Shown: positions 25,401 through 33,658, counted from the first letter of the stretch. The stretch is 59,471 nucleotides of DNA from Paenibacillus dendritiformis (GCF_015845845.1 NZ_LDIG01000106.1:1-59471), one strand, 5' to 3'. Made by a program: numbers and translations. The notes: generated from the sequence alone by a model not told the origin.

Positions 25401-26736
25401 GAAGTCGATTCGGAAATGGGGCGAAGCGCTTGATGTCGAGCGGCTGCTGCTGCCGGATTATTTGGTGGCGGAAGCCCGATCGTATCTCGATTGGATCGGG
25501 CCCGCGATCATCCGGCACCCGGCCGCGGCCGAGTGGCGCCGGTATGCCGGCCTGCCGAACCGGAACGGGGAATGCCTGCTGGATGATCCGTCCCGGTGGC
25601 ACCTGGCGATGGTGCCGGCATCGGTCATTGCGGCGGGCGAACGTCTGGCGGACATGCCGGAGGATGAAGAGCGTGTGCGCCGCATGAAGGCGCTGCGCCG
25701 ACTGGAGACGGAGGACGCGTTCCCTCGTTCGGCTTGGGCGGAGCAGATCGGGGAGCGGCTATCCTGGCGCGATCCGCACCGGATCGTCACGCTGCTGCCG
25801 TCGAAGACATCCGTCACCGAGATGAAGCGGCTGGCCGCTTCCGATGATTGGCCTCCGGAGGACTGGCTTGGCGCTCCGGCCGGACCGGAATTTGAAGCGA
25901 AGGGTTCAGAGACGGAAGCGGTGACGGAGCACGGTGATAGAGAGGGGGCGGAGCCGGCGAAGGGCGGCAAGGAACCGGCCGCAGCGCCCGGAGCGGCTGC
26001 AAGCGGCGATCCGGCGGCGTCCGGACCGTATGCCGATCCGTCCCGCACCTTGTATCTGCGGCGGCCGAGGTTCATGGAACGGCGCGGCATCACGCCGGTC
26101 GAGCGGGGGACGGCCTACCATCTGCTGATGCAGCATCTTCCGCTGGATCGCCGGCTGACGCCGGAAGAGGTGAATCATACCCTCGACGATCTGGTAGCCC
26201 GGCTCATTATGACCCGGATGCAGGCGGACGCGCTGGATGCGGAGAGCGTCGCCGCTTTCTTCGACAGCGAGGTCGGCCGGCAGTTGGCCGAAGCGTCGTG
26301 GGTGAAGCGGGAGCTGCCGTTCAGCTACGGCCTGACCGCAACGGAAGCGTACACGATCGAGGGCCTGCGCCGGCGCGAATCGATGGCGGCCGCCGCGGAA
26401 GCGCTGGGGAGCGGGACCGCTTCCGCACCGGGGACTGAGCCGCGCTTCGTCGCAACCCCGGCCTTCGCCGCGATGGATTCATCCGGGCAGCTCGATCGGG
26501 AGACGGTGCTCGTGCAAGGAATTATCGATTGCCTGTTCGAATGGAACGGAGAGCTGGTTCTGCTCGATTACAAGACGGACAAAGTGCTGGCCCATCGGGG
26601 CGGTCTCCGCGGGCTGACGGAGCATTACCGGTTCCAGCTAGAGCTGTATGCGCGGGCAATTGAAGAGATATGGAAACGGCCGGTCAAGCGGAAGGTGCTG
26701 TACTTCTTCGACGCGAAGCAGGCTTGCGAGCTGTAA
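22390..26736 (+). CDS. addA: ATP-dependent helicase/nuclease subunit A (AddA)
   Basis: The 1448-residue UvrD-type 3'-5' helicase with a C-terminal RecB-family nuclease domain is the motor and nuclease partner of AddB. Visible motifs are Q-motif WTEEQWQAI near 65, Walker A AAAGSGKTAVL near 82, LDEYQDTN near 458, VGDVKQSIYRFR near 490, MTIHKSKGLEFPVV near 908 and the nuclease motif LLDYKTDKV near 1392. It is about 200 residues longer than B. subtilis AddA. The excess is an Ala/Glu/Gly-rich N-terminal stretch (1-60) and Ala/Glu-rich insertions near 590-640 and 1160-1215. ATG 22390 has GGGAGG upstream inside addB, so the pair is coupled. Confidence 0.96.
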   Translation: MDMNRDERNSREYESGGEAGGTSRLPSAAAAGEDGEARVLTADAASAGEAPAELPPRPAESTWTEEQWQAIVDGGENILVAAAAGSGKTAVLVERIIRRISDEAAMLHVDQLLVATFTKAAAAEMRERIRLALERKLEANPESEHLRRQLALLNRASITTLHSFCLEVIQRHFQAVQLDPAFRVANETEIELLRQDVLEELFEERYASKEPTFARMVDWFSGERNDEAAFRLVHRLYDFSRSHPWPEEWLDSMTASFSPADIAELGRSPWADSIMAAARLTLNGIVELLRQAIALTTAPGGPEPYRAALEQELAGAAALADAASSVPWERMHESFGLLSFGRLAACRGDQYDKELQEQAKRLRDQAKKRLQQVRDELFRRTPEQFLQELHAIRPVLEALTSVVREFGARFEAAKRAKGWLDFADLEHYCLRILRDPSSTPERAVPSAAALLYQEQFAEILLDEYQDTNMVQEAIVDLITRPGHGNRFMVGDVKQSIYRFRLAEPGLFQSKYTSYGKKGRGDGIRIDLARNFRSRQGIVDTVNMVFRQIMNADVAELTYDSAAELVCGASYPSAEEIAAESRRGREEFGMPYFATELLLIDKGVPAAADEAAEDEDGETERAALDAAELETARLEARAIASRIRRMTGDEGEPPYLVYDKEQKRMRPVTYRDMVILLRATQAWAPLMMEELRREGIPAYAEFSTGYFTATEVEIVLSLLRVIDNPQQDIPLAAVLRSPIVGLKEEELARIRLYGKGKPFYYAVMEAARAEAEDGSPAAMQLELELPLAADEGADSAPRQGGGEWQAKLNRFLDRLEQWRNAARQGRLSDLIWRVYRETGYYEWVGGLAGGLQRQANLRALYDRARQYESSSIRGLFRFLRFIDRMRDTGGDLGTARALGEREDVVRIMTIHKSKGLEFPVVIVAGLSKRFNQQDLNASFLMHKHLGFGPKYVDEEKRVAYPTLPNLAIRRQMRLELLAEEQRVLYVALTRPKEKLILIGTVQDAEKSIRKWGEALDVERLLLPDYLVAEARSYLDWIGPAIIRHPAAAEWRRYAGLPNRNGECLLDDPSRWHLAMVPASVIAAGERLADMPEDEERVRRMKALRRLETEDAFPRSAWAEQIGERLSWRDPHRIVTLLPSKTSVTEMKRLAASDDWPPEDWLGAPAGPEFEAKGSETEAVTEHGDREGAEPAKGGKEPAAAPGAAASGDPAASGPYADPSRTLYLRRPRFMERRGITPVERGTAYHLLMQHLPLDRRLTPEEVNHTLDDLVARLIMTRMQADALDAESVAAFFDSEVGRQLAEASWVKRELPFSYGLTATEAYTIEGLRRRESMAAAAEALGSGTASAPGTEPRFVATPAFAAMDSSGQLDRETVLVQGIIDCLFEWNGELVLLDYKTDKVLAHRGGLRGLTEHYRFQLELYARAIEEIWKRPVKRKVLYFFDAKQACEL

Positions 26737-26820
26737 CGATGAGTGGCGGGCGGCTGCGGCCGCCTGCCAGCCCCACCTATGGTTGGTTTGATTTCGTTTG
26801 GCGAGGATGGTGACAGATTC

Positions 26821-28017
26821 ATGCGTATTTTACATACCGCGGATTGGCATTTTGGACGGACGCTGGAAGGGCGGAGCCGTCTGGAGGAGCAGGCGGCGTT
26901 CGTCGACGAACTGGTGGCGCTGACCGAGGAGGAGCGGGTCGATCTCGTCCTGATTGCCGGGGATGTCTACGATTCCGTCAATCCTCCGGCTGCCGCGGAG
27001 CAGTTATTTTATGAGGCGGCGGCCCGCTTGTCGGACGGGGGCAGACGCCCGATCGTCATTATTTCCGGCAATCATGATCATCCGGAACGGTTATCGGCTT
27101 CCGCCCCGCTCGTCGGGGAGCGGGGCGTCTGTCTTATCGGACAGCCGACGCTGGAGGCGGTCGTTGTGCCGTGCGCCCGGACGGGGGAAGAGGCGGTTAT
27201 CGCGGCCCTGCCTTACCCGTCGGAAGCGCGGCTGGGCGAGCTGCTGTCGGATGAGGCCGAGGAGCAGGCGGTGCGCCGGGCCTACAGCGCCCGCGTCTCG
27301 CAATTGCTGGCGCGGCAGGCGCGGCGGTTCCGGCCGACGGCGGTCAATCTCGCCATGAGCCATCTGTATGTGCTGGGCGGAGCGGAGTCCGATTCGGAGC
27401 GCCCGATTCAGGTCGGCGGCGCCTACACGGTCGATCCATCGGCCTTCGCCTGCCAGGGCGCGCCGGCCGCGCCCCAATATACGGCGCTGGGGCATTTGCA
27501 CCGGCCCCAGTACGTCAAGGGGCCGGGCGTGATTCGCTACAGCGGCTCGCCGCTCGCCTACAGCTTCTCCGAGGCCGGACAGGCGAAGTCGGTGACGCTG
27601 CTCGATCTGGCGCCCGGCGCGGCAGCGATCCCCGAGGAGCGCTATCTGTCGTCGGGCCGTCCGCTCGCGGAATGGAATGCCCGCGGAGGCTATGAGGAAG
27701 TGATGCGCTGGATCGAGGAAGGGCGGGACAGCCGCGCCTGGCTGGACGTGAGCCTGACGCTGACCGAGGCCTTGACGATGGATCAGATTCAGAAGCTGCG
27801 CCGCGCCCATGACGGCATCGTTCATATCCGGCCGGTCTATGCGGAAGCGGAACGGGAGGCGGAGGACGAGGTGCGGCTGAGCGAGCTGCCGGTGCAGGAG
27901 ATGTTCCGCCGTTTCTATGAACGGCAGACCGGCGGCGCGCAGCCGGATGACGCGCTCGTCGCCTGCTTCCTTGAGCTGATTGAGGCCGAAGCCGAAGAGA
28001 AGGAGGAGAGCGCATGA
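26821..28017 (+). CDS. sbcD: Nuclease SbcCD subunit D
   Basis: The 398-residue Mre11-type manganese-dependent phosphoesterase opens hairpins and protein-blocked DNA ends together with SbcC. Metal-site motifs are ADWHFG (D8, H10), AGDVYD (D48), GNHDHPER near 82-89, and GHLHRPQ near 224. The start is ATG 26821 (MRILHTADWH, the family start); an open extension to 26743 has no support. It is 84 nt after addA and overlaps sbcC by 4 nt (ATGA), so the four genes addB-addA-sbcD-sbcC form one end-processing operon, as in other Bacillales. Confidence 0.95.
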   Translation: MRILHTADWHFGRTLEGRSRLEEQAAFVDELVALTEEERVDLVLIAGDVYDSVNPPAAAEQLFYEAAARLSDGGRRPIVIISGNHDHPERLSASAPLVGERGVCLIGQPTLEAVVVPCARTGEEAVIAALPYPSEARLGELLSDEAEEQAVRRAYSARVSQLLARQARRFRPTAVNLAMSHLYVLGGAESDSERPIQVGGAYTVDPSAFACQGAPAAPQYTALGHLHRPQYVKGPGVIRYSGSPLAYSFSEAGQAKSVTLLDLAPGAAAIPEERYLSSGRPLAEWNARGGYEEVMRWIEEGRDSRAWLDVSLTLTEALTMDQIQKLRRAHDGIVHIRPVYAEAEREAEDEVRLSELPVQEMFRRFYERQTGGAQPDDALVACFLELIEAEAEEKEESA

Positions 28018-31000
28018 AGCCGATCGAATTAAGGCTGGCCGGACTCCAGAGCTACCGCGAAGAGCAGCGGATCGACTTCGAGAAGCTGTGCGAGACCGGG
28101 TTGTTCGGCATCTTCGGCCCGACGGGAAGCGGCAAATCCTCCATCCTCGACGCGATGACATTGGCGCTGTACGGCAAGGTCGAGCGTGCGGCGGGCGGAA
28201 CTCAGGGGATTTTGAACCAGATGGAAAATACGGTGTCGGTCTCCTTCACCTTCGCTCTGCACGGCGCGGCCGGCAAGCGTGTGTTCCGGGTCGAGCGGCG
28301 CTTCAAGCGCACCGGCGACGTGACGGTGGGCAGCACCTTGACCCGCTTCATCGAGCTCCGGCCGGAAGGCGATATCGTGCTGGCGGACAAGCTGGCGGAT
28401 GTGAACCGCTGCGTGGAAGAGCAGATCGGGCTGAAGATGGATGATTTTACGCGGGCGGTCGTGCTGCCTCAGGGCAAATTCGCCGAGTTCCTCTCTTTGA
28501 AGGGAAGCGAGCGGCGTCAAATGCTGCAGCGGTTGTTCTCGCTGGAGAAATACGGCGATGAACTGGCTGCCCGGCTCGCCCGCCGCGTGAAGGAAACCGA
28601 TGTCCGCTTGAAGACGTGCCTGGCCGAGCAGCAAGGGCTGGGCAACGCATCCGAAGAGGCGGTCCGCGAGGCGGAAGCGGCGTTGGCCGCGGCCGTGCGC
28701 CACGCGGAGGAGGCGAGAGCCGCCCGCCTGGAAGCGGAACGGGTTCACCGGGAGCTGACCGAGCTGCGGGAACGCCTTCAGGAGCGGGAGCGGCTGCTCG
28801 CGAGAAGGGGCGAGTTGGAGCAGGAGGCGCCGAAGCGCGCGGCGGAACGGATGGAGCTGCAGCGGGCGCGGGAAGCGGAGGCGCTGCTCCCGTATGTCCG
28901 CGAGCTGGAAGAACTCGAAGCGCGGCTGGAGAAGGCGGCCGCCGGGCACGAGGCGGCCCGGGCCGCCGCAGCCGCCGCTGCGGAGCGGGCGGCGCAGGCG
29001 ATTCGGGCGGCCGACGATATGCTCCGGCGCAAGGAAGCGGAGGAGCCGGAGCTGATGAGCCGCCATGCCCGCCTGCAGGAAGCGGTCCGCTTGTATCAGG
29101 ACAGCGTGCGGCTGCGGGAAGAGGCGGAGCAGTGGAACGCGAAGCGGGCCGAAGCCGCCGGCCGGGCGGAACGGGCGGAAGCGGAAGCGGCGCGGGCCCG
29201 CGAGATGCTGTGGAAGGCGGCGGATCGGCAGGCGGAGCTGCGCGAAGCGATGCAGGCGCGCGAGAAGCCGGCCGAGGAGCGCGAGCGGTTCCAGCAGGCG
29301 GTGAGCGAGCGGCAGCTGCTGGTGGTGCAGCATGGCCGGTCCCGGGAGCTGCAGGAGAGCTGCGGCAAGCTGGCCGCTCGGACGGAGCAGGCCGGGCAGA
29401 CATGGCTCGAGCTGCTGCAGACGTTAACGGGCCATGTGCTGGCCGGACAAACGGCGGCGCTGGAGGGCCGGCGTCTTGAGTCGGCGTGGCAGCGGCTCCA
29501 TGCGCAGGCAGGCGATGCGCTGGAGGAAGCGGAACGCGAGCTGGCGGCCGCGAGGGAACGCCAGTGGCAGCAGGCCGCCGAGGAGATGGCGGCCAAGCTG
29601 GCCTCCCGTCTGGAGGACGGCCAGCCGTGTCCGGTCTGCGGCTCGACGAGCCATGCTCATCCGGCACGGATGCCGGCCGCTTCCGAAGCGGTCCGTGAAG
29701 GCTGGCCGGAATGGGAGGAAGCGAGAGACAAGCGGCGGGAGGCCGTGAGGCTGGCCGACCAGGGCAAGGAGCGCTGCGCCGGGGCAGTGCGCCAATGGAG
29801 CGAGCGGTTGGCGGAGCTGAACAGCAGGCTGCGGCCGATGCTCCAACACTGGGAAGAGGGCGCTGCCTCCCTGCCGTCAGCGGCGGCGCAGATGGCGGCC
29901 GCCTTGGAAGAAGGCGTTCCCGTTCCGGGCGCGCCGGACGGCTCGCTCCCAGGCGGCCAAGAAGCGGATGTCTCCTTGGAGGCGGCGATATCGAGCCTGC
30001 AGGAGCGGACCGCCGCCTGGGAGCGCGGCATAGAGCAGAGCGTGCAGCGGATGGCCGACAGCCAATGGGAGCTGCAGCAGGCATGGTCGGCATTTGAGTC
30101 GGCCGAGGCGGCCCGGCGGGAAGGCGAGGCCGAATGGAAGCGGGCCGAAGCCGAATATGCACGTTCAGCGGAGCGATGGGCGGCCCGATATGAGCCGGCC
30201 GGCTGGAGCTTGAGCGAGATGGATGCGATCGCCGAGCGGTGGCGGGAGGATGAAGCCTTCGTGAACGATTGCCGGGCCCGGCTGGACAAAGGGGCCGTCT
30301 ATGTCGAGGAGATGCAGCAGCGGCTTCGTCAGCTCGAAGCGGACATCCAGCAGGCGGAGATGCAGCGCGTCCAGGCGGAATCCGAGCTCAATGGCGTCAA
30401 CCGGCTGCTGTCCGAGTACCGGCAGCGGCTGGAGCCGTGGGCAGGCGGCCCGCCGATCGAACGGCAGGCGGCCGAGACGGAAGCGCAGCTCAATGCGCTG
30501 CGGGAACAAGCCGCCCGTACCGCCAGGGAAGCGGAAGCGGCCCGCCAGGCCCAGGGGGAGGCGGAACGGAGCGCGGCGCTGGCGGAGCAGCAGCGCGCCG
30601 ACCTGGGCGATCGGGCGAAGGCTGCACGGGAGCGCCTGGACGTGAAGCTGGCCGCTTCCCCGTTCGAGGCTGCCGGTGAAGTAATGGCCGCCCGCCGCGG
30701 CCCGGATCGCTGCCAGGAGCTGGAAGAGGGGCTGGCGGCCTATGACGAGGAGCTGCGCGATCTTCAAGCGCGTCTGTCCCGTTTGGCGGAGCAGCTCGGC
30801 GGCCGCACCGTGTCGGCAGCGGAGTGGCAGGAAGCGAAGGAGCGGTGGGAGCTGGCGGTCGAACGGGACGAAGCGGCGCTTGGAAGCCGTGCCCGGGCCG
30901 AACGCGACGCCGAGCATATTCGTAGCAAGCATGAGCGCTGGATGGAGCTTGAGGGCGAGCGAGTGCGCATGGAGGAGCAGCTGGGAAGACTTCAGCAGCT

Positions 31001-31493
31001 TCAGAGCATATTCCGCGGCAACGCCTTCGTCGAATTCATCGCGGAGGAGCAGTTGATGCAGGTCAGCCGGGCCGCGTCGGAACGGCTGAAAAATTTGACC
31101 AAGCAGCGCTATGCGCTCGAAGTGGATTCGGGGGGCGGCTTCGTCATCCGGGACGACGGCAACGGAGGAATCCGGCGGCCGGTATCCACGCTGTCCGGAG
31201 GCGAGACCTTCCTGACCTCCTTGGCGCTCGCGCTGGCCTTGTCGGCCCAGATTCAATTGCGGGGGATGTATCCGCTCGAATTTTTCTTCTTGGACGAAGG
31301 GTTCGGCACGCTCGATCCCGAACTGCTCGACACCGTCGTCACCGCGCTGGAAAAGCTTCATCACGATCGGCTCGCGGTCGGGGTTATCAGCCATGTGCCG
31401 GAGCTCCGGGCCCGCTTGGCGCGCAAGCTGACCGTGCTGCCGGCGGAGCTGACCGGTTCCGGTTCCCGCATCCGGATGGATGAAGCGGATTGA
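28014..31493 (+). CDS. sbcC: Nuclease SbcCD subunit C (Rad50-like SMC ATPase)
   Basis: The 1159-residue ATPase pairs with SbcD. It has Walker A GPTGSGKSS near 35-43, a long Glu/Arg/Ala-rich coiled coil on each side of a zinc hook CPVC (C539, C542), the ABC signature LSGGE near 1060 and Walker B FFFLDEGFGTLD near 1087. The hook lies almost at the centre, as expected for symmetric arms. The coiled coil is very rich in Ala, Glu and Arg, which produces large antisense frames that are not genes. No clear terminator follows. The next element is an independent promoter at 31548. Confidence 0.95.
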   Translation: MKPIELRLAGLQSYREEQRIDFEKLCETGLFGIFGPTGSGKSSILDAMTLALYGKVERAAGGTQGILNQMENTVSVSFTFALHGAAGKRVFRVERRFKRTGDVTVGSTLTRFIELRPEGDIVLADKLADVNRCVEEQIGLKMDDFTRAVVLPQGKFAEFLSLKGSERRQMLQRLFSLEKYGDELAARLARRVKETDVRLKTCLAEQQGLGNASEEAVREAEAALAAAVRHAEEARAARLEAERVHRELTELRERLQERERLLARRGELEQEAPKRAAERMELQRAREAEALLPYVRELEELEARLEKAAAGHEAARAAAAAAAERAAQAIRAADDMLRRKEAEEPELMSRHARLQEAVRLYQDSVRLREEAEQWNAKRAEAAGRAERAEAEAARAREMLWKAADRQAELREAMQAREKPAEERERFQQAVSERQLLVVQHGRSRELQESCGKLAARTEQAGQTWLELLQTLTGHVLAGQTAALEGRRLESAWQRLHAQAGDALEEAERELAAARERQWQQAAEEMAAKLASRLEDGQPCPVCGSTSHAHPARMPAASEAVREGWPEWEEARDKRREAVRLADQGKERCAGAVRQWSERLAELNSRLRPMLQHWEEGAASLPSAAAQMAAALEEGVPVPGAPDGSLPGGQEADVSLEAAISSLQERTAAWERGIEQSVQRMADSQWELQQAWSAFESAEAARREGEAEWKRAEAEYARSAERWAARYEPAGWSLSEMDAIAERWREDEAFVNDCRARLDKGAVYVEEMQQRLRQLEADIQQAEMQRVQAESELNGVNRLLSEYRQRLEPWAGGPPIERQAAETEAQLNALREQAARTAREAEAARQAQGEAERSAALAEQQRADLGDRAKAARERLDVKLAASPFEAAGEVMAARRGPDRCQELEEGLAAYDEELRDLQARLSRLAEQLGGRTVSAAEWQEAKERWELAVERDEAALGSRARAERDAEHIRSKHERWMELEGERVRMEEQLGRLQQLQSIFRGNAFVEFIAEEQLMQVSRAASERLKNLTKQRYALEVDSGGGFVIRDDGNGGIRRPVSTLSGGETFLTSLALALALSAQIQLRGMYPLEFFFLDEGFGTLDPELLDTVVTALEKLHHDRLAVGVISHVPELRARLARKLTVLPAELTGSGSRIRMDEAD

Positions 31494-31547
31494 AACGGCG
31501 GGCAGACACGGAGTGTGAACTTCGTCACAGTAACAGTTGTGAGCCGC

Positions 31548-31556
31548 TGTTATAAT
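31548..31556 (+). promoter_or_regulatory. Extended -10 promoter for the structured RNA
   Basis: TGT followed by TATAAT (31551-31556) is a perfect extended -10 hexamer, 55 bp after sbcC. No good -35 is visible at 17 bp. The predicted start near 31563 is just upstream of the closing stem of the RNA described next. Confidence 0.6.
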
Positions 31557-31562
31557 ACAGAT

Positions 31563-31715
31563 AGCCGACATCTTATCCAATGGCACCTCGATGACCGTAC
31601 TGCTTCTGCAAGCGGCGCGCTCTTTGCAGCCGCATTTCGCTTGCAGGGGCACTACGTTCATAGCGTCCGTGACGCTGCCCGCTTGCGAGCGGGGGACGAG
31701 GTGCTCTTTTTTTTT
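31563..31715 (+). ncRNA. Candidate structured RNA, four-way junction ending in an intrinsic terminator
   Basis: The region folds into a closing stem P1 (GCACCTCG 31583-31590 with CGAGGTGC 31697-31704) that encloses three hairpins. P2 is CTGCAAGCG/CGCTTGCAG (31606-31614/31638-31646), P3 is AGCGTC/GACGCT with a 3-nt loop (31662-31676), and P4 is CCCGCT/AGCGGG with a TGCG loop (31678-31693). Nine T residues follow P1 almost directly (31707-31715), so P1 doubles as the terminator stem. With a promoter in front this is either a free-standing small RNA of about 150 nt or a leader regulating the gene at 31866. It does not match the riboswitch consensuses I know (SAM-I, T-box, lysine, purine). It fills the 31494-31865 gap. 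Confidence 0.6.
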
Positions 31716-31865
31716 GTCTTTCAGAGGATGGGGTTTGCGTCATCCGCCTTTCTGGCCGGCCCCCCTTTTTTTGAAGCGAACGCCACAGAGCCGTTCCCTC
31801 CTCTGCACCCTTGGGCGAATACAGTATCGTATATCAACTTTTCGTGCAGAAAGTGGGAGAGCGTG

Positions 31866-32288
31866 ATGGAGAAGAAGGTTACGGGCGTGAAGCCGATTGT
31901 CAAGCCGGCTCCCGTCGAGAAGAAAGGGTGTGCGGCGGGAGAGAAGCACCCGATGTATGAACTGTGCCTCAAGCATATGCACCGGTATGTGAAGGTTACA
32001 ACCTATGACGGCTGCTGTTATCACGGCATTGTCGAGCATGTGGACGACGAATATCTTTACCTTGCGGTTCCGGCGGGGCAATGGATGCATTACGGGGGAG
32101 CTGCGGCTTCGATGGATCACGCCTTTGTGCCGTACGGCTTCTATGGAGGCTATCCCGGCTCTTACCCGGGCTATTATTATGGCGGCTTTTATCCGGGGTA
32201 TTACCCGTTCGGCTACTACCGGCCGTTCAACCGCTTGATTTTGCCGCTGGCTGCGCTGACGGCCTTGGCGCTGCTGCCGTATTATTAA
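31866..32288 (+). CDS. Small Sm-like protein with a Tyr/Gly/Pro-rich C-terminal half
   Basis: This 140-residue protein has a Lys/Pro-rich N-terminus (1-28). Residues 29-70 then read as a short Sm-type beta barrel: MHRYVKVTTYDGCCYHGIV followed by EHVDDEYLYLAV, which fits the Sm1 pattern of V-K-V, a DG turn, G-V, and a D in the next strand. Residues 75-120 are almost only Tyr, Gly, Pro and Phe (GFYGGYPGSYPGYYYGG), and the end is a hydrophobic RLILPLAALTALALLPYY. I do not know a named family. The low-complexity part recalls spore coat or exosporium proteins. I chose ATG 31866 because GGGAGAG precedes it; the frame reaching 31515 crosses the RNA element. Confidence 0.7.
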   Translation: MEKKVTGVKPIVKPAPVEKKGCAAGEKHPMYELCLKHMHRYVKVTTYDGCCYHGIVEHVDDEYLYLAVPAGQWMHYGGAAASMDHAFVPYGFYGGYPGSYPGYYYGGFYPGYYPFGYYRPFNRLILPLAALTALALLPYY

Positions 32289-32294
32289 TCGGGG

Positions 32295-32340
32295 GAAGGC
32301 TTGTCTGCTTCGGTCGACCTACCGATGCAGACGGGCCTTC
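32295..32340. terminator. Bidirectional hairpin between convergent genes
   Basis: GAAGGC, GTCTGC and TCGGT on the left pair with ACCGA, GCAGAC and GCCTTC on the right, around a 6-nt loop. It lies between the stops of the Sm-like gene and the alpha/beta hydrolase gene. T-tracts are weak on both strands. Confidence 0.65.
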
Positions 32341-32342
32341 TG

Positions 32343-33110
32343 TTACGTTCCGGATATGTGCAGCGTTGCGATCCAATCGACGATCGTGCCGGCCGTTTCC
32401 CGAATTTGCTCATCGTCCGATATGGTCGCGCCCTTGTCCTTCTTTTGCATGCCGTAATCTCCGAACTGCGCGTGATTGCCTCCCTCGATGACATGCTCCT
32501 CGAAGGAATCCGGCATATAGGATTTACTGTTCGTATACCGCTCCAGATTGAGCACCCCATCCTGGGAGCCATAGATGGACAGCACCGGGATGTTCAGTTG
32601 GCTGATGTCGCTGTTAGGGTATGAGGCCAGAAACACGATGCCCTGAACGTTGATCGTGCTGTTCTTCACATATTCAGCCGCCATCGTACCGCCGAGCGAA
32701 TGTCCGCCGATAATATTGATCCCGCGGGGATTCAAGAGCGGAAGTGCGCGCTTGGCGCCCTGAATATCGAGCACCGCCAGATTGAGCGGCATTTCGATAA
32801 TATACGTATTGACCCCTTTAGCCGCCAAGGAGCGAGCCAGCACCGCGTAGCTTTCCGGCTGGACCAAGCCTCCCGGATAGAAAATAAAGTTGGCCGCCGG
32901 CTCGGCGGTCGTCTCGAACCGCAGCACGCCGTCTTCCTTCGTCACGGTGACATCTTCGCCGGGAGCCATGGCCTGCTCCGCCTTCGTGCCCGCGGGATAG
33001 GGGCGCAAATAGATGGCGAGAGCTCCAAACAGCACAAGCAGGACGGCAGCGGCCCCGATAAGGATGCGCGTCCCTCTGCGGCGCTTCGGCCGGTTATGAG
33101 GTGAAGACAC
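32343..33110 (-). CDS. Membrane-anchored alpha/beta hydrolase
   Basis: The 255-residue protein has a basic N-terminus (RPKRRR) and one membrane helix at about 14-36, with the catalytic domain outside. The nucleophile elbow is GGHSLGG (Ser near 139), the acid lies in IYGSQDGVL near 184, and the histidine is in EGGNHAQFGDYG near 211, a complete triad. The EGGNHAQFGDYG end is typical of the small Abhydrolase_5 group. The substrate is unknown. The start is GTG 33110, with AAAGGAGG 8 nt upstream. It is divergent from the HIT gene. Confidence 0.85.
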   Translation of the reverse strand: MSSPHNRPKRRRGTRILIGAAAVLLVLFGALAIYLRPYPAGTKAEQAMAPGEDVTVTKEDGVLRFETTAEPAANFIFYPGGLVQPESYAVLARSLAAKGVNTYIIEMPLNLAVLDIQGAKRALPLLNPRGINIIGGHSLGGTMAAEYVKNSTINVQGIVFLASYPNSDISQLNIPVLSIYGSQDGVLNLERYTNSKSYMPDSFEEHVIEGGNHAQFGDYGMQKKDKGATISDDEQIRETAGTIVDWIATLHISGT

Positions 33111-33226
33111 CGGGATAACCTCCTTTCAGTTGGACGAGCCCTCAGTTTTTGATATGATAACAGTATTCGAGAATAACCTGCTGATCCGCTATCATATGGT
33201 GAGAAAAATAGAAGGAGGCCGTTCAA

Positions 33227-33577
33227 ATGGACTGTATTTTTTGCAAAATTATCGAAGGTTCGATCCCTTCCAAAAAGGTACTGGAAAATGAGCATGTTGT
33301 CGCCTTTCACGACATTACGCCCCAAGCGCCTGTACATATTCTTATTATCCCCAAAAAGCATATCGCAACTATGAACGATGTACAAGCAGAGGATGCTGTC
33401 CTTATGGGAGAAATTCACTTGGCTGCCCGGCAGATCGCCCGGGACCTGGGCATTGCCGATTCGGGCTACCGCTTGATCAACAACTGCGGGAAGGACAGCG
33501 GACAGGTTGTGTTCCATCTTCACTTTCACCTGCTTGGAGGAGAGCCGCTGGGCGCTCTGATTGGGCCGAAAGCGTAA
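33227..33577 (+). CDS. HIT family protein (HINT-like)
   Basis: The 116-residue histidine-triad hydrolase has CIFCKIIEG at the N-terminus (CxxC zinc-type cysteines) and the catalytic triad HLHFHLL near 99-105, preceded by NCGKDSGQ-V. Members cleave phosphoramidates such as AMP-lysine. GAAGGAGG lies 8 nt before ATG 33227. The gene is followed by a hairpin terminator at 33582-33618 and then by the rpsU promoter. This HIT-rpsU order is common in Paenibacillus-like genomes. Confidence 0.93.
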   Translation: MDCIFCKIIEGSIPSKKVLENEHVVAFHDITPQAPVHILIIPKKHIATMNDVQAEDAVLMGEIHLAARQIARDLGIADSGYRLINNCGKDSGQVVFHLHFHLLGGEPLGALIGPKA

Positions 33578-33581
33578 CGGA

Positions 33582-33618
33582 CAGGAAGGGGATGGGAAGG
33601 ACCGGATCCCCATTCCTG
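33582..33618 (+). terminator. Terminator hairpin after the HIT gene
   Basis: CAGGAAGGGGAT pairs with ATCCCCATTCCTG with one bulged base. Only a short CTTTCC tail follows, so it may be an incomplete terminator. Confidence 0.5.
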
Positions 33619-33658
33619 CTTTCCGATGCATGATTCTAGACAGATTGCGCCGTCAAGG

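Noticed and set aside
28447-30162. 571-codon antisense frame over sbcC
   Set aside because: Pro/Arg/Ala low-complexity shadow of the SbcC coiled coil.
31563-31715. SAM-I riboswitch for the four-way-junction RNA
   Set aside because: The topology is similar, but the conserved core bases of SAM-I, its kink-turn and its pseudoknot partner are not seen.
31515-31865. 117-codon N-terminal extension of the Sm-like protein
   Set aside because: It crosses the structured RNA and its terminator; the ribosome site is at 31866.
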